The position numbers and the translations under genes were made by a program. The notes under the pieces were generated by a model that was not told the origin of the DNA, did not search any database, and worked only from the letters and a program-made list of their open reading frames with translations. A DNA stretch of 64,000 nt from Acestrorhynchus altus (Eukaryota > Chordata > Actinopteri > Characiformes > Acestrorhynchidae): contig CM067508.1 of assembly GCA_034509495.1 (NCBI GenBank), positions 28,448,905-28,512,904 on the forward strand, given 5' to 3'. Of this stretch, positions 35,261 through 47,045 are shown piece after piece (position 1 is the first letter of the stretch; the number at the start of each line of letters is the position of its first letter).

Positions 35261-36823
35261 GGCAGTGGTATGAAGGCTGCTAGAAAATGATGAAAAATCT
35301 TCAGCAAATGCAAACGTCTCACAGCTTCTCACATTCCTCTGCAAAATTAAAGTGTAAAAAGTAAGCTGCTGAAGGATGATAAGCTATGACCAAATTCTGG
35401 ATTTCGAAAATTGCCAAAACAGTTCACTCTGCAAAAAGCTTTATAAAGACCTCCTTAAACAATATCACAAAAAAACATAAATGCCTTTGTTTAATAAACT
35501 GCACTCTTGTACAACTTGCATAAACATTTATTTCATATCTGAATTTGTATATATTTTGTACGTCATTTGCAGTTTTACAGCGTGTCCCCAATGTGTCCAG
35601 ATTCTTTGCATTTTACTTCCATTAACCTGACCAGTGTTAATCAGTATATTATTTGCAGTCAAATATGAGAAGAAAATGGTTTAAAACAAGGAGCAATCCG
35701 TTTGTATCATTAGATGATTATCCTGTCACATGAAAGCCAGCTGTCCACTTATATCCATTTGCAAAGCCGTATGCAGATACAGAAATTCATCTATATGTGG
35801 TCAAGATCTGTCTCTAGATCCCTCTGAATGTGATGAACTGATCTAATTTGTGTGAATGGGAGACCTAGGAAAGCAGGATTTCTCAGTTTAGTCACATATA
35901 AGCCCAAAGTCAAGTCTGTCCGATAGGAGAAGAGCTGACGGACATTGCTATTGGACATTCATCTGGAAAACTGAATGTAAAACGAGTCACAAAGCAGGTC
36001 TTTAATCCATGCGAAGCTTTAGTTCTTAAGAAAAGGTTTGGAAAATGCTCTGAAGATTATTGCACCAGCTTATTGCTGTTTGACAAGACAATGAAGAAAT
36101 GATTTCATATATTTTTGCTCCATCATCACAGGAAATGTAAGCAGTGTAAAGCCTTGTTAAAGCAGCTGACCTCCCTACCACTGTTATAGCTGTTGTAGTC
36201 ATTGTTATTGTTCCTTTATTGTTTCTGCTGCTTTTATACTGTGGTCCCATCCAAACATATCTAGATTTCTTTTATGTGGGCAGTGTAGAAGATCTGAAGC
36301 TGTTTCATTTTGAAGCTATAATTAAAACGAATGCCTACTGCAATCACATGTAATATATGCCTGGCATGGACAACTCCATTCAAAACAATAACTCAGGTAT
36401 GGTCATGCTATTCTAAAAGCCAAGCATTCTTTTGGAAATTCCCGACAGTAACATTAACCTTAAAGTCCCTGTCGACTAGTTGTAATATCTGAAAACATTA
36501 TTTATACTAAAGATATGCCACAGATTAAGCATTTGCCAATGTTACATTCAGTACATTATATGTTAATGCAGTTTAATCATTGTTAAATGCTCTGAAAATA
36601 ATGAGCTACAGTCCACTTAGTGACTGAGACAGTGTGTCTGACCACAGAATGATTGGCAGAAGAGTGCTGCTAAATGTGCAGACAAGGTCAGTCCATGAAA
36701 CTGGTGGGCTTTTTATTATAGTCATTTTTTGCATGATTTAAAAAAGTGGTGCTATTTTATGATGTCGATTCAAGTTTTAACTGGACCTGAAGTTTTGCTG
36801 TAGACTACTCTGTTAATAGTGTA
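35261..36823. other. Unique sequence, no gene seen
   Basis: A/T-rich single-copy sequence; no exons or repeats recognised. Confidence 0.5.
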
Positions 36824-36984
<161 letters not shown>

Positions 36985-38189
36985 AGTCTAGAAGCATGAA
37001 GCTGAAATTCCCCTCTAAATTAGTTCCACGGTAACATTCCAGTGCTTGTACTTTCTGCAACATTTAAGGAGGAATGACTGTTTGTGGCTCAGAGTTTTCA
37101 TTAGCACACAGAGCGTAACAATGAGCTTTCAGCTGCAGCAGTAGTGAGAGAAAGGTTTGAAACTTTAAATGAACTTTAATGAGCAAGTGTGTGGCCAGTA
37201 TGACCAGCAAACACAGGTAACCTGATATATATTATAACACAGGTTTAATGAGTCACTCTGTGCCGGGGGACGCTTAGATGATGTAAACATGTTCTGAACT
37301 CTGGTTCTTTGTCCAATCTGACATCAGATTAATAGTTTGAAAAATACAAATCTGATGTATTTCTCTGCCAGTTCACAGAAAACTGATTACAAGAACATGG
37401 AGAATCGTGAAAATGAGAAGACAGGGGCTTAAACGTTAAAGTTAATGTACCGTAATGTTAAAAATCTGCCACGGAGGCCGGAACAGAGTCATACGGAGTG
37501 ATAATGAGAATCAAAAAACAACGATTAGCACAAAAAAAGGAATTTGTTCAGAGTCCATAAAGTAGAGAAAGACGAGCCTGATTTTGAGGATGAGTTGGTG
37601 TCCGGTAGAGCACAGACACATCTTTATCAATAAATACTTGATAAAAGTAACTTGTTTAGAAAACACAATATTCAAAAGCACAGCCTTCCAGTTTAACGGT
37701 CACCATCTATACCAGTGACAAACGCACAGACAGAGGGGGGTCCGTAAGATCGAACGATAATCTTCAAAAGATTCATTGGCTTGTCAGTCCGAGTGGCCAG
37801 TACAAATGTTTCTATCTGTCTATGCCTTGTAGAATCAAACCTTTAGTAGAACCAGGTCTGATTTCAAGTCTACAGAATGGAATTAGTTCCTTTTCACAGA
37901 AACTGGTTCATTGGACAAAACACACTTTCACTTACATACACAATTTACATAAAGCTGCACTGGCCCATTGCCATAGAAAGAGCAAACAATGCCAGACATG
38001 AGTCAACAGCTGTGTGTCTATACATAGAAAGGACATAGACTACAGAAATAACTGTTCAGGCAGAGAACAAACTAAACAGGAACAACTGCAGACCGTGGTA
38101 CACACAAACACAATGACAAATATTAGATATTATACTGCATGATAAAGCACAAGATCCTTGACCTTTAAGATCATGCTGATATAGACAGA
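36985..38189. other. Unique sequence, no gene seen
   Basis: Nothing recognised. Confidence 0.5.
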
Positions 38190-38330
38190 GAGGAAACCCC
38201 AGACTAGTTGTGAGACCATAAACAAGTCTCGTCTTGAACCCAACTTCATTTGGAATCAGTCTTGTCTCAGTCTCGGGGTGAGGTGGATTCAGAGACTGTG
38301 GTTGAGGCCAGCCCAGTCCAGTGCTTCTGT
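38190..38330 (-). repeat. TCAGACTCGA-type dispersed repeat fragment
   Basis: AAGTCTCGTCTTGAACCC, AATCAGTCTTGTCTCAGTCT and GGCCAGCCCAGTCCAGTGC share the AGTCTTG/CAGTCTC theme with 40,117-40,262. Confidence 0.35.
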
Positions 38331-38821
38331 TTGAGGTAAAGTTCATTAGAAACTGAACCTTTTTTCTACTGTAACTGAACATCAACAATGCATTCAAACA
38401 GAATAAATCTGCTATTTCTCTGAGGGCCTAAAACCTGCACACAGCCAATGCCATTCTCGCTCAGTATCCAATCAGTGACCGCGTTTCATTTTGAAGAGTC
38501 CGACATTATGCTTAATAGTGCACATTTTTGCCTGCTTGCTTTACCATGTCTGCAAAATCTGGAGTTATACTATTCGTTATGTGAATCGTCATGAATTCAT
38601 TCAGGAACTTCTATCCAAGATACATTTGATAGTTTTGTGTGAGGGCAAATTATAAGATGTTTTCACATTTAATAATGAAAATGAATGGAATTCAATTTAT
38701 ATTCAATTGACTTCATGTGGTGACTTCTGATTAAGTTTTAGTAGATTAAGCACCATCTTTTTGTTTAATTTGACGTTCCATTAATAAATAACAAATAATA
38801 ATTTTAGGCTGTATTTTACAA

Positions 38822-38910
38822 AAGTGGCTCTCAAACTTTTTCAGTTGGAGACCCCCTCTGTGCATGATAAGTGCCACTAGAACCCCTCACCCTACTGGGA
38901 TAAAAACCAC
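38822..38910 (+). repeat. Dispersed repeat fragment (TCTCAAACTTTTTCA type)
   Basis: GTGGCTCTCAAACTTTTTCA and GGAGACCCCCTCTG resemble the end of a widespread short fish repeat. Low certainty. Confidence 0.3.
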
Positions 38911-38980
38911 ACATTACATCATTCGTTTTTTTTTGTTGTTATCAGGAATCACTTTCTAAGGTATGGCCAAATCAGATAAT

Positions 38981-38983
38981 GAT

Positions 38984-39016
<33 letters not shown>

Positions 39017-39039
39017 CTATGATGATGATGATGATGACT

Positions 39040-39079
<40 letters not shown>

Positions 39080-39081
39080 CT

Positions 39082-39114
<33 letters not shown>

Positions 39115-39414
39115 GATGATGATGATGATGATGATGATGACAATGATGATGATGATGATGATGATGATTGATGATGATGATTATGATGATGATGATGATG
39201 ATGATGACAATGATGATGATGATGATGATGATAATGATGATGATTGATGATGATGATTATGATGATGATGATGATGAAGATTGATGGTGAAGATGATGAT
39301 GATTGATGATGATGATGATGATGATGACTATGATGATGATGATGATGATGATGATTATGATGATGATGATGAAGATTGATGGTGAAGATGATGATGATTG
39401 ATGATGATGATGAA

Positions 39415-39458
<44 letters not shown>

Positions 39459-39699
39459 CTATGATGATGACGATGATGATGATGATGATGACTATGATGA
39501 TGATGATGATGATGATTATTGATGATGATGATGATTGATGATGATGATTATGATGACGATGATGACAATGATGATGATGATGATGATGATGATTGATGGT
39601 GAAGATGATGATAGATGATGATGATGATGATGACTATGATGATGATGATTGATGATGATGATGATGATAGATGACGATGATTATGATGATGATGATGAT

Positions 39700-39731
<32 letters not shown>

Positions 39732-39753
39732 GATGGTGAAGATGATGATAATT

Positions 39754-39795
<42 letters not shown>

Positions 39796-39804
39796 GATGG
39801 TGAA

Positions 39805-39848
<44 letters not shown>

Positions 39849-39909
39849 CTGATGGTGAAGATGATGATGATGATGATGATGATGATTGATGGTGAAGATG
39901 ATGATAATT

Positions 39910-39948
<39 letters not shown>

Positions 39949-40039
39949 GATGGTGAAGATGATGATGATGATGATGATGACAATGATGATGACTATGATG
40001 ATGATGATTGATGATGATGATGATTATGATGATGATGAT

Positions 40040-40101
<62 letters not shown>

Positions 40102-40116
40102 GATGGTGAAGATGAT
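38981..40116. repeat. 1.1-kb (GAT)n satellite-like array
   Basis: Almost entirely GAT/ATG triplets, interrupted by GATTGATG, GACTATG, GACAATG and a recurrent longer variant GATTGATGGTGAAGATGATG. That variant occurs about nine times (near 39,279; 39,374; 39,592; 39,729; 39,791; 39,847; 39,886; 39,946; 40,099), so higher-order duplication has occurred. Long frames through it (poly-Met, poly-Asp, poly-Ser/Ile) are artefacts of the triplet repeat. Confidence 0.97.
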
Positions 40117-40262
40117 CTTGGCTTTTCCAGGTTTCGGTCTGGACTCAGACTTGACTATTGAAAGTCTTATTCTTGGCTCAGACTCGACATGTCCCAGACT
40201 CAGTCTTGAATCAGACTCAGGCTCTAGTGGTCTTGACTACAATGCTAATAAAATGTGTCAGA
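40117..40262 (+). repeat. TCAGACTCGA-type dispersed repeat fragment
   Basis: GGTCTGGACTCAGACTTGAC, GGCTCAGACTCGACATGTCC, AGACTCAGTCTTGAATCAGA. Shares its theme with 38,190-38,330; the two flank the GAT array region. Confidence 0.4.
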
Positions 40263-41629
40263 CATATGAAGCACAGAAGACAATGTGGCACATGAGAAAA
40301 TGGCCTTGCTAGTCAGTTGCAACATATGCGTATCTATTCTTATGTACTCACACGCACATACCACACTGTATACAAACGTTTCACCTCATGCACAGTCATG
40401 CGAATTCATTGTCCTGTGTACACGTTACATCTCTCTTGAGATGCTGCCTGTTGCAGAATAACTAGCTCTTGACAGCTTTGTGAGCACCCAAAGCGTTGTC
40501 CGGAATTTCATAACCAAGCCTAACCAAGATAAATATATATATTTAGCACCTTTCAGTCTAGATGCAGGTTCAGGTCCATATTAAGAACATCAAAAACATA
40601 AATACATTGATCTGTTTCTGTTGTTTCCATTTTCCATTGATCAGTTGGCCAAGATTTTCATACATTTACTGTTAATAAAATCATCTTTACAGCCATTTGT
40701 GATCTTTTCATGGCTTTGTTGTTTGCAAAGACCTTATGAGGGAAGAAACCTCTGAGACATCCTGACAATGTCCACCGATCATCTGGGAGTGCATACACAC
40801 CAGACATTTCTGACAGAACATAGTGCAGAGCTGATTTTCAGAGCAGCTTTGGATTCTGCACACCAAACAGCAACCTCTGAAGATGTGTGTTGTGATCAGA
40901 TCATCTATAGGGACATTTACCAATCACTGGCCAACTGCACCAACTGACAAGAGTTGTTACATTGTTTATTTAAAAAAATATTTTCCATCACTTGTTTTTT
41001 TTACTGCATATAAATCATCCAGTTGTTCACAACATTCTTGCTGATGTCCTTCCTGATTGTGAGCATTTCTGAATGCACACAGGAACTTTAACAAAAGTTA
41101 AATGACTCTCTTTTACCTCAGAAAAAAAAATGGCTGTTTATTTTGTGGGTGGTGTTATCTGCGAAAAAACCAATTGCATCTGCCAAATTAGTTGCTGTTT
41201 CAGAAAATGTTTGTGAAAGATGATGTATTGGCACTGCTGCCAGATGGATTATAGAGAAAGATGATTCACCAGATAGCATTATAATGCGCTTCTGTGGCAA
41301 CTTGCTACAAAGTGAAGAGTGCAGTGTTTTGTCTGCTTCAAGATGGTCAGTGTTTACAAAATCCAATGGCTCAAAGCAAAGCCTGCAGGGATGTGACAAC
41401 ACCTTCCAATGCAGGCTTGAATGTTAAGAGTTTCAGTGCTTTCAAGAGAGATAGATAAATGCACAATAACCAAGGCTGCTGCTCAACTCTTCAAATGGCA
41501 GCTTATACAGTAGAGATGAATTACACAACAGAGGCAGGTGTGAAGTATAACTGTGAAGTCAGTGTTCAGATCTTATTCTAAACCCTGAAAAAAATATCTT
41601 ACCTGTAGTATGTGTAAATACCCAGCTGC
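40263..41629. other. Unique sequence, no gene seen
   Basis: Short frames on the minus strand at 40.7 and 41.1 kb have no recognised domain. Nothing else. Confidence 0.5.
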
Positions 41630-41714
41630 TGTAAGGCTAGGCAATATATAATGTGATATGTATTGTATGTGTAATATAGTATATCATAAAATCATACCAA
41701 GTACTGTAAATATT

Positions 41715-41753
<39 letters not shown>

Positions 41754-41940
41754 TAAATGTTGATATATCAAGATATTTTAGAGCCCAAAAAATGGCCATA
41801 CCATAATATTGTTACCATCTGTGTACAATTTAATTACAAAAAGAACGCAATTGGGCCTTTTATGTGGACATGTTGGTTTTCAAAGGGATTACGCTCAACA
41901 GAGTACAGCCTTGTTCTAATTATTCCACAGTAATGAAGGG
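41630..41940. mobile_element. A/T-rich DNA element fragment with (TA)n
   Basis: Starts AAGGCTAGGCAATATATAAT (compare AGGGCTGGGCGATAT at 26.2 kb) and contains a perfect (TA)n at 41,717-41,751. It ends with ACGCTCAACAGAGTACAGCC, a segment repeated at 53.64 kb. Confidence 0.4.
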
Positions 41941-42391
41941 ACTGGGACAGCCTGCATGTGCAGAGGGCTTTTATTAAGGGCATTCCAAGTCTCATCATTG
42001 TGACAGACAACGATCAAGAAACAGGCAGACAGGAGCAGTGAAGGCCAGAATCCAGGCCAAAAAACACAAACAATAGGTCAAACACAGAATGGTAAACATA
42101 TAAGAGCACCTTAAACTGTGGCTAAAAGAGTCCCAATTAGTCCTCTTGAGTTGCAGCTGTGTTTATTAGATGGGCCTCAGGTGAGGGGCAGGGCATAGCT
42201 GGAGTACAGTGGATACAGTGGAGTGTTTTGGTTTTTTTTTGTTATATTTTTCAGGCAAATCCAAATCAGTCAAATTGCCTTTGTACCTCAATGACCTAAC
42301 TTAATGTTTATTGGAACAAAAGTAATTCCACAGGGCCATGCTCTAAACAGGCTAAACTGCCTGGGCACAGGCAATGCTCAGAATATAAACA

Positions 42392-42392
<1 letters not shown>
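41941..42392. other. Unique sequence, no gene seen
   Basis: Nothing recognised. Confidence 0.45.

Positions 42393-42453
<61 letters not shown>
42393..42453. repeat. (GT)n microsatellite
   Basis: About 30 perfect GT units. Confidence 0.97.
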
Positions 42454-42455
<2 letters not shown>

Positions 42456-43317
42456 ACTGTATATTTACTAATGAAAAACATGGAATGAAAAAAAAAATAA
42501 TTGATTTAGCCAATAAAACTGACGTTGAGCCCTATTTTCAGAGGCCACGTGCCACATCTACACTGCTGACACTGCTGATGATTTGTTGCACTAATTAGTG
42601 GTTCTGGTACTGTGCTTTGTGAGATAAATGGAGGGAGGGGTTGTGGGTTGGTAGACACATTTCTAACAAAAGTATTAACTGATGCTGGGTTTTAATTTAT
42701 TGATAGAAACATTGTAGGTTTTCATCTCATATAATATCATATATATCATAAGATCCCATACCATTGACTTCCATGAGCTCAAGATAACAAACTGATGAGG
42801 ACATTCTGTTGGTTTTACTTGTCCTGTCCCGCAGAGCTCATTGAGAACCTTCCTTTCAGAGTAGCCATTTCTCGACCTCTGTCTTTCTTTCTGCACTTTA
42901 TCTACTTCACTTGCACTTGTGATGGTGGTGCACAATATACTGCGCTAGTGTTTGGGTTGTGTTTTGCTGCATTTGTGTTTGCATTCAGAGAAATGTGAGT
43001 GAAATCAGCCACACTGCACTAAATGTGTGTGAAATTCTGGTTCAAATTCTGAACAAAACAAAAAACATTAAATCTACAGATAGAGAGATAAACTCACTGA
43101 CAAAATAAATTAATTAATTAATAACACACCCAGATAGGCTGAATCATACACGTCATTCTGCAATGCGCCATGATTTTATCTACCCAAAATCCCTCCAATT
43201 CTACTCCAATCTTCAACATTATTTGTATCATGACATGTTGGATCATTGACTTCCTGAGAAATTAAAATTCCTGTTATACTGCAATATATATGTGTATATA
43301 TATTTACTCCTATGAGT
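42454..43317. other. Unique sequence, no gene seen
   Basis: Short ATTA and TATA runs near 43,108 and 43,288; no exons. Confidence 0.45.
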
Positions 43318-43465
43318 GTGCAGGATCTACAGGCCCAGCTGCAATATCTGTGGGCAAATGCACTGCAGGATGCCATAAGGAACCTGAAGGTCGCCACACC
43401 CTACTGTATTTCATCTTGTATGCAGGCCCTACAGGGTACTAGAGTCTCTTTTCAATTGTAAAGTT
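43318..43465 (+). pseudogene. Tc1-like transposase 3' fragment, copy 1
   Basis: CAGGATCTACAGGCCCAGCT, GCAATATCTGTGGGCAAATG and CACTGCAGGATGCCATAAGG match the second copy at 46,133-46,195 almost base for base. They encode the L-Q-A-Q-L-Q-x-L-W-A-N stretch from the C-terminal end of a Tc1 transposase. Only the last quarter of the gene is present. Confidence 0.75.
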
Positions 43466-44259
43466 TTCCCCAATAAACGTATCCTTTCACTCTAATATTA
43501 TAACCACTTACATACATCTTCACTCACACATAGAAATATGAATTCGATTTGAGCACCTCCTTCAGTCAATGAGTGTAGAGATCAACAGAGATCAACTACT
43601 CACTTGCTCATGACAAAAGCTTGCACCCACCACCCCAGCTCCTCCTTCTCTTCAATCCACACTCTGTCCTGCCTAGCTCCCCTGAACTCCAGCCCAAACT
43701 CCTCCAGTTCCTCTCCTTGCCTCGACATACCTTATACACGGTCTGCACTTCACAAACAATCCAAGCTTTCATCCCAACCATTTAAATATATTATGATCTA
43801 GACTGAAAGTCTAGGGTTCGTGAGCATGTGAGTACAGACTAACTCTCCCACAAGAAAAAGATCAGCATTACTGAGCAAGTCACCCTAACCCAAGGTATGC
43901 TAAAAAGAGTGCACTTACTCTATTAAAACAAACGTCATTAGAACATCAGCTTAATTAATTGCTCCACTTGGAGTCATTCACCACTGGAAACATGATCAAT
44001 ATGAACATTACTGTGATCATGCCTGATTTTTAAGAGGCTAAGTACAAATGTATCACATCTCGATGAACGGCACTTACGGACCTCATCCAACCTCAAGAGC
44101 TGGAGAGCTACTCTGGTGTAGCTAATCACATAACTAATGCTGCTATAGCACTTCACTTTAAATAGAGCTCAGCTTATCCCAGTGAGACAGAGTGGAGATT
44201 ATTTAGATCCAGTATGAACTCTGGTCTAACAGCTGAATGGAGGTGGTGACATAGTGATT
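43466..44259. other. Unique sequence, no gene seen
   Basis: C-rich segment 43,620-43,740; nothing recognised. Confidence 0.45.
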
Positions 44260-45010
44260 AAAAAGCCTTTTAATGGTCATTTGTTTCCACCGAATCAAGA
44301 TGATTGTGCAGTTGTATAGTGTCACCGTTTCCCAAGATACATTATTTGCTCAGGCTGACAGATGGCCCATAGCATTCCTATACCTTCCTCTCCCTCTTGA
44401 CTGCACAGCGAATCCTCCTCTTCCTCTCACCACCTCGGCTCACATTCATCAAAACCTTCCCTGCCAAAAATCAGGCCTCTTTAAATGGCTTCTTCATGCA
44501 GAGAAAATTCAATTCACCTACGTTAAGAGCCCTCTGCAAGAGGTAATTTCAGCTTTCACAGAGAAGAAGACAGACACAATTAGTGCTTTCACAAGCATCA
44601 CACCAGCAGTGCTACAGCAACTCCCACGCAACCAAGCAACACCTTGCCCTTGTTAAATCGCACCCTCGAATAGAGTGAAGGGAAAATGCTTAAGCAGAGT
44701 GCGAGTTTAGCTTTCGTAAAGTAATAATAACCAGCACCTGTAATATGTATAGGTTAATAGCAGCCTAACAGCTCTTCGGGCTGAGCATTCCTAGCAAAGA
44801 CGTGGGAAATTGGCAGCGAAGTCAACAGCAATGTTGAGATCTGTGTTGATATATGGGAGAGAAAAGGGACTGGTGTTTGGCTCACCTTGCCCACCTGCTC
44901 CACTTATTGATGGGTGCCTTAATCCTCCAGGGCAATCAGCCTGACATCCCCATGCCAGACCACCTCTATAGTAGATTAAAATAGGACAGCTAATTACCGT
45001 CGTCCTCAGC
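44260..45010. promoter_or_regulatory. Candidate conserved non-coding block
   Basis: Unique sequence including CCTTTTAATGGTCATTTG near 44,267, AGTTTAGCTTTCGTAAAGTA near 44,705, CCTAACAGCTCTTCGGGC near 44,764 and GGACAGCTAATTACCGTCGT at 44,984-45,003 (homeodomain TAATTA). A 127-codon frame at 44,273-44,656 has no known domain and could be chance. Ends against a TG array. Confidence 0.27.
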
Positions 45011-45016
45011 ATAAAA

Positions 45017-45020
45017 GTGT

Positions 45021-45051
<31 letters not shown>

Positions 45052-45052
45052 C
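45017..45052. repeat. (TG)n microsatellite
   Basis: TG units with one C interruption. A short (CACT)n lies at 45,135-45,157. Confidence 0.9.
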
Positions 45053-45159
45053 GACAAAGAGCTGAGATGCGAGCTTTCTATGCGTGCAATTGTCTGTGGA
45101 ATAATGCAGCCCCACGCTTGCTATGTCAGACAGTGCTCACTCACTCACTCACTCACTAC

Positions 45160-45640
45160 AGAAAATCACTGGTAAGGAGATAAGTAGGAGGCTCCAATAA
45201 AGCCTTTCACGAAACAGCACTGCTGAGAGCTGCTACGGGTCCTACTTATTGTAATAAAAAAAGCACATTTATTAAACCTGTCTCAAGTGTCTAACTGAAA
45301 AGCTGAATTACTCCATTTTACACATGCACTACCCTGGGGAAAGCCCAAAGCAGGGTAAATGTTGGCTGTTGGATGATATGAAATTATTATTGTGGTACAT
45401 TACCTCACCGTATGCTTTTCTGATTATACCATCATATCAAACATATATGACATATACAGTATAAGACAACTGAAGTTTACTAAAAACCTAGGTATAATAA
45501 GGTTTGACATAGTTACGTAAATGAGTACAGATGTGGTCTGCTTAGACACTAGGTTTTTGGCACAAGAGGTAAGAGAGCGTCCTAATAAAAGGCTCTCAGA
45601 GCCTGCTTTTGGGAAGTGTACCTCTTGGATCGATGACTGC
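45160..45640. other. Unique sequence, no gene seen
   Basis: Nothing recognised. Confidence 0.45.
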
Positions 45641-46255
45641 GAAGCATGCCTTTATGATGCACTCAACATTATGCCTAGCTGACAGACTTTGAGAGGGGAC
45701 GCATCACTGGACTGAGAGAAACAGGCTGGCATTTCAATGAAAAGCAAATATGGCGTCACAGCACCCATTACATGTCCTGCCATTGACAACCATCCACTGT
45801 CACCGTCCATTTGGGTTCAGACCATGGTCAGGTGTCAAGTGTGAAGGCCTCGTGGTGAGCAATTCAATTCTGCCTTTGGTCTGGAGTGACACCCTACCCC
45901 AAGTGCTGGTGTGATGATCTTGAGAGCCATTGCATACAAAAGTCTGTCACCCCTAGTACTGATAAGAGGAACACTAAGAGCTCAACGATATGTGCAGGAC
46001 ATCCAGTGGCCATTTGAGTTGCCTATCATGGCAGGGCTTCCAACTGGCATTGACGTTTTTGGCTTAGAGTTATCACCAATCAAGTTTTTATGGGACCAGC
46101 TAGGATGCCATCTTTGGCAGCCTAAGAGTTTGCAGGCTCTACAGGCCCAGCTGCAGCATCTGTGGGCAAATGTACTGCAGGATGCCATACAGAAACTGTA
46201 CACCTCTGTGCTCAATCATATCTCATCTAGAGGTGGCCCAACAGTGTACTAGATC
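45641..46255 (+). pseudogene. Tc1-like transposase remnant, copy 2
   Basis: The N-terminal helix-turn-helix trace reads LTDFERGRITGLRETGW (about 45,678-45,730). The C-terminal half is an open 113-codon frame (45,911-46,252): AYKSLSPLVLIRGT, QRYVQDIQWP, LPIMAGLPTG, LSPIKFLWDQLG, LQAQLQHLWAN, then ISSRGGPTVY at the end. In active Tc1 proteins a Q-D-N-A-R-P-H block with the second catalytic aspartate follows the L-P-G segment, and the last catalytic glutamate sits in S-P-I-E-x-x-W-D. Here the Q-D-N block (roughly 30-35 residues) is deleted and the glutamate is K. The middle of the gene is frameshifted. Inactive. Confidence 0.85.
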
Positions 46256-46797
46256 CCTTTTTCGATAATAAGCTTTAATATTGTAATCACTTATTTATAT
46301 CATCATCGTTACATTAACGTCATTGATTCCAAATATTCCTTCTTGGTGCATTATTGCTTTTTTCTCAGCGAGTCTAACTGATGATTATTTTCAAAGAAAA
46401 TTGCATTAAAATGCTAAACCAGGGATACTGTCCAATCTGACCACCTGGAAGAGGTGAAGGAGAGCGACTCCCTGGTCAGCTCTTGTCAGTAAATAAGAGA
46501 GCAATCAAGGATCAAGGCTTAATCTGCCTGATAGTGGCGCACATGCTTAACTCCACGATGTGGGATTTACTGCCTGGTTCAGTTTTTAGGGTCATAAATT
46601 GTTCACTGTTTCCTCACATTCTTAAAGGTGAAACAGAATGCATTCAGTAAATATTTCCTCATTGATGCACACTTTGGAAGTAAGTTGATTAGGCTGGAAA
46701 CTGAAAAATAATGAAATTACACTATTTTCACAATTATTAACTATTAACTATTACACATCTATTACAGAAAGCCTATTGAGTAGCTTACAAGGACCAT
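46256..46797. other. Unique sequence, no gene seen
   Basis: Nothing recognised. Confidence 0.45.
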
Positions 46798-47045
46798 ATA
46801 TCCATCATTCCATCTGTCCTGTTGAGGATCGTAGTGCCTACTCAGAATGAAGGCAGGAACAACCCCCTGGACAGGGCACCAGTCCATCACAGGGTACCAC
46901 ACACATTCACTTACACACTCGTAACTAGGGACTATTTAGCATTTGTCCAATTCACCTGCCGTGTGTTTTTGTGCGCCAGGAAGAAACCAGACTAAATGGA
47001 GGAAACCAGTGCTGACAAATGAAGAACACATAAAATTCTTCCATC
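46798..47045 (-). mobile_element. SINE-like repeat, extended fragment
   Basis: GTTGAGGATCGTAGTGCC, AACCCCCTGGACAGGGCACC, AGTCCATCACAGGGTACCAC, CACTTACACACTCGTAACTA and GCCAGGAAGAAACCAGACTA in reverse family order. The longest copy of the family's middle region in the window. Confidence 0.6.

Noticed and set aside
38949..40015. Frames encoding poly-Met/poly-Asp or poly-Ser/poly-Ile/poly-His
   Set aside because: Pure products of the GAT triplet array.
45135..45157. (CACT)n as a CRISPR-like or regulatory repeat
   Set aside because: Only about five units without spacers; simple microsatellite.
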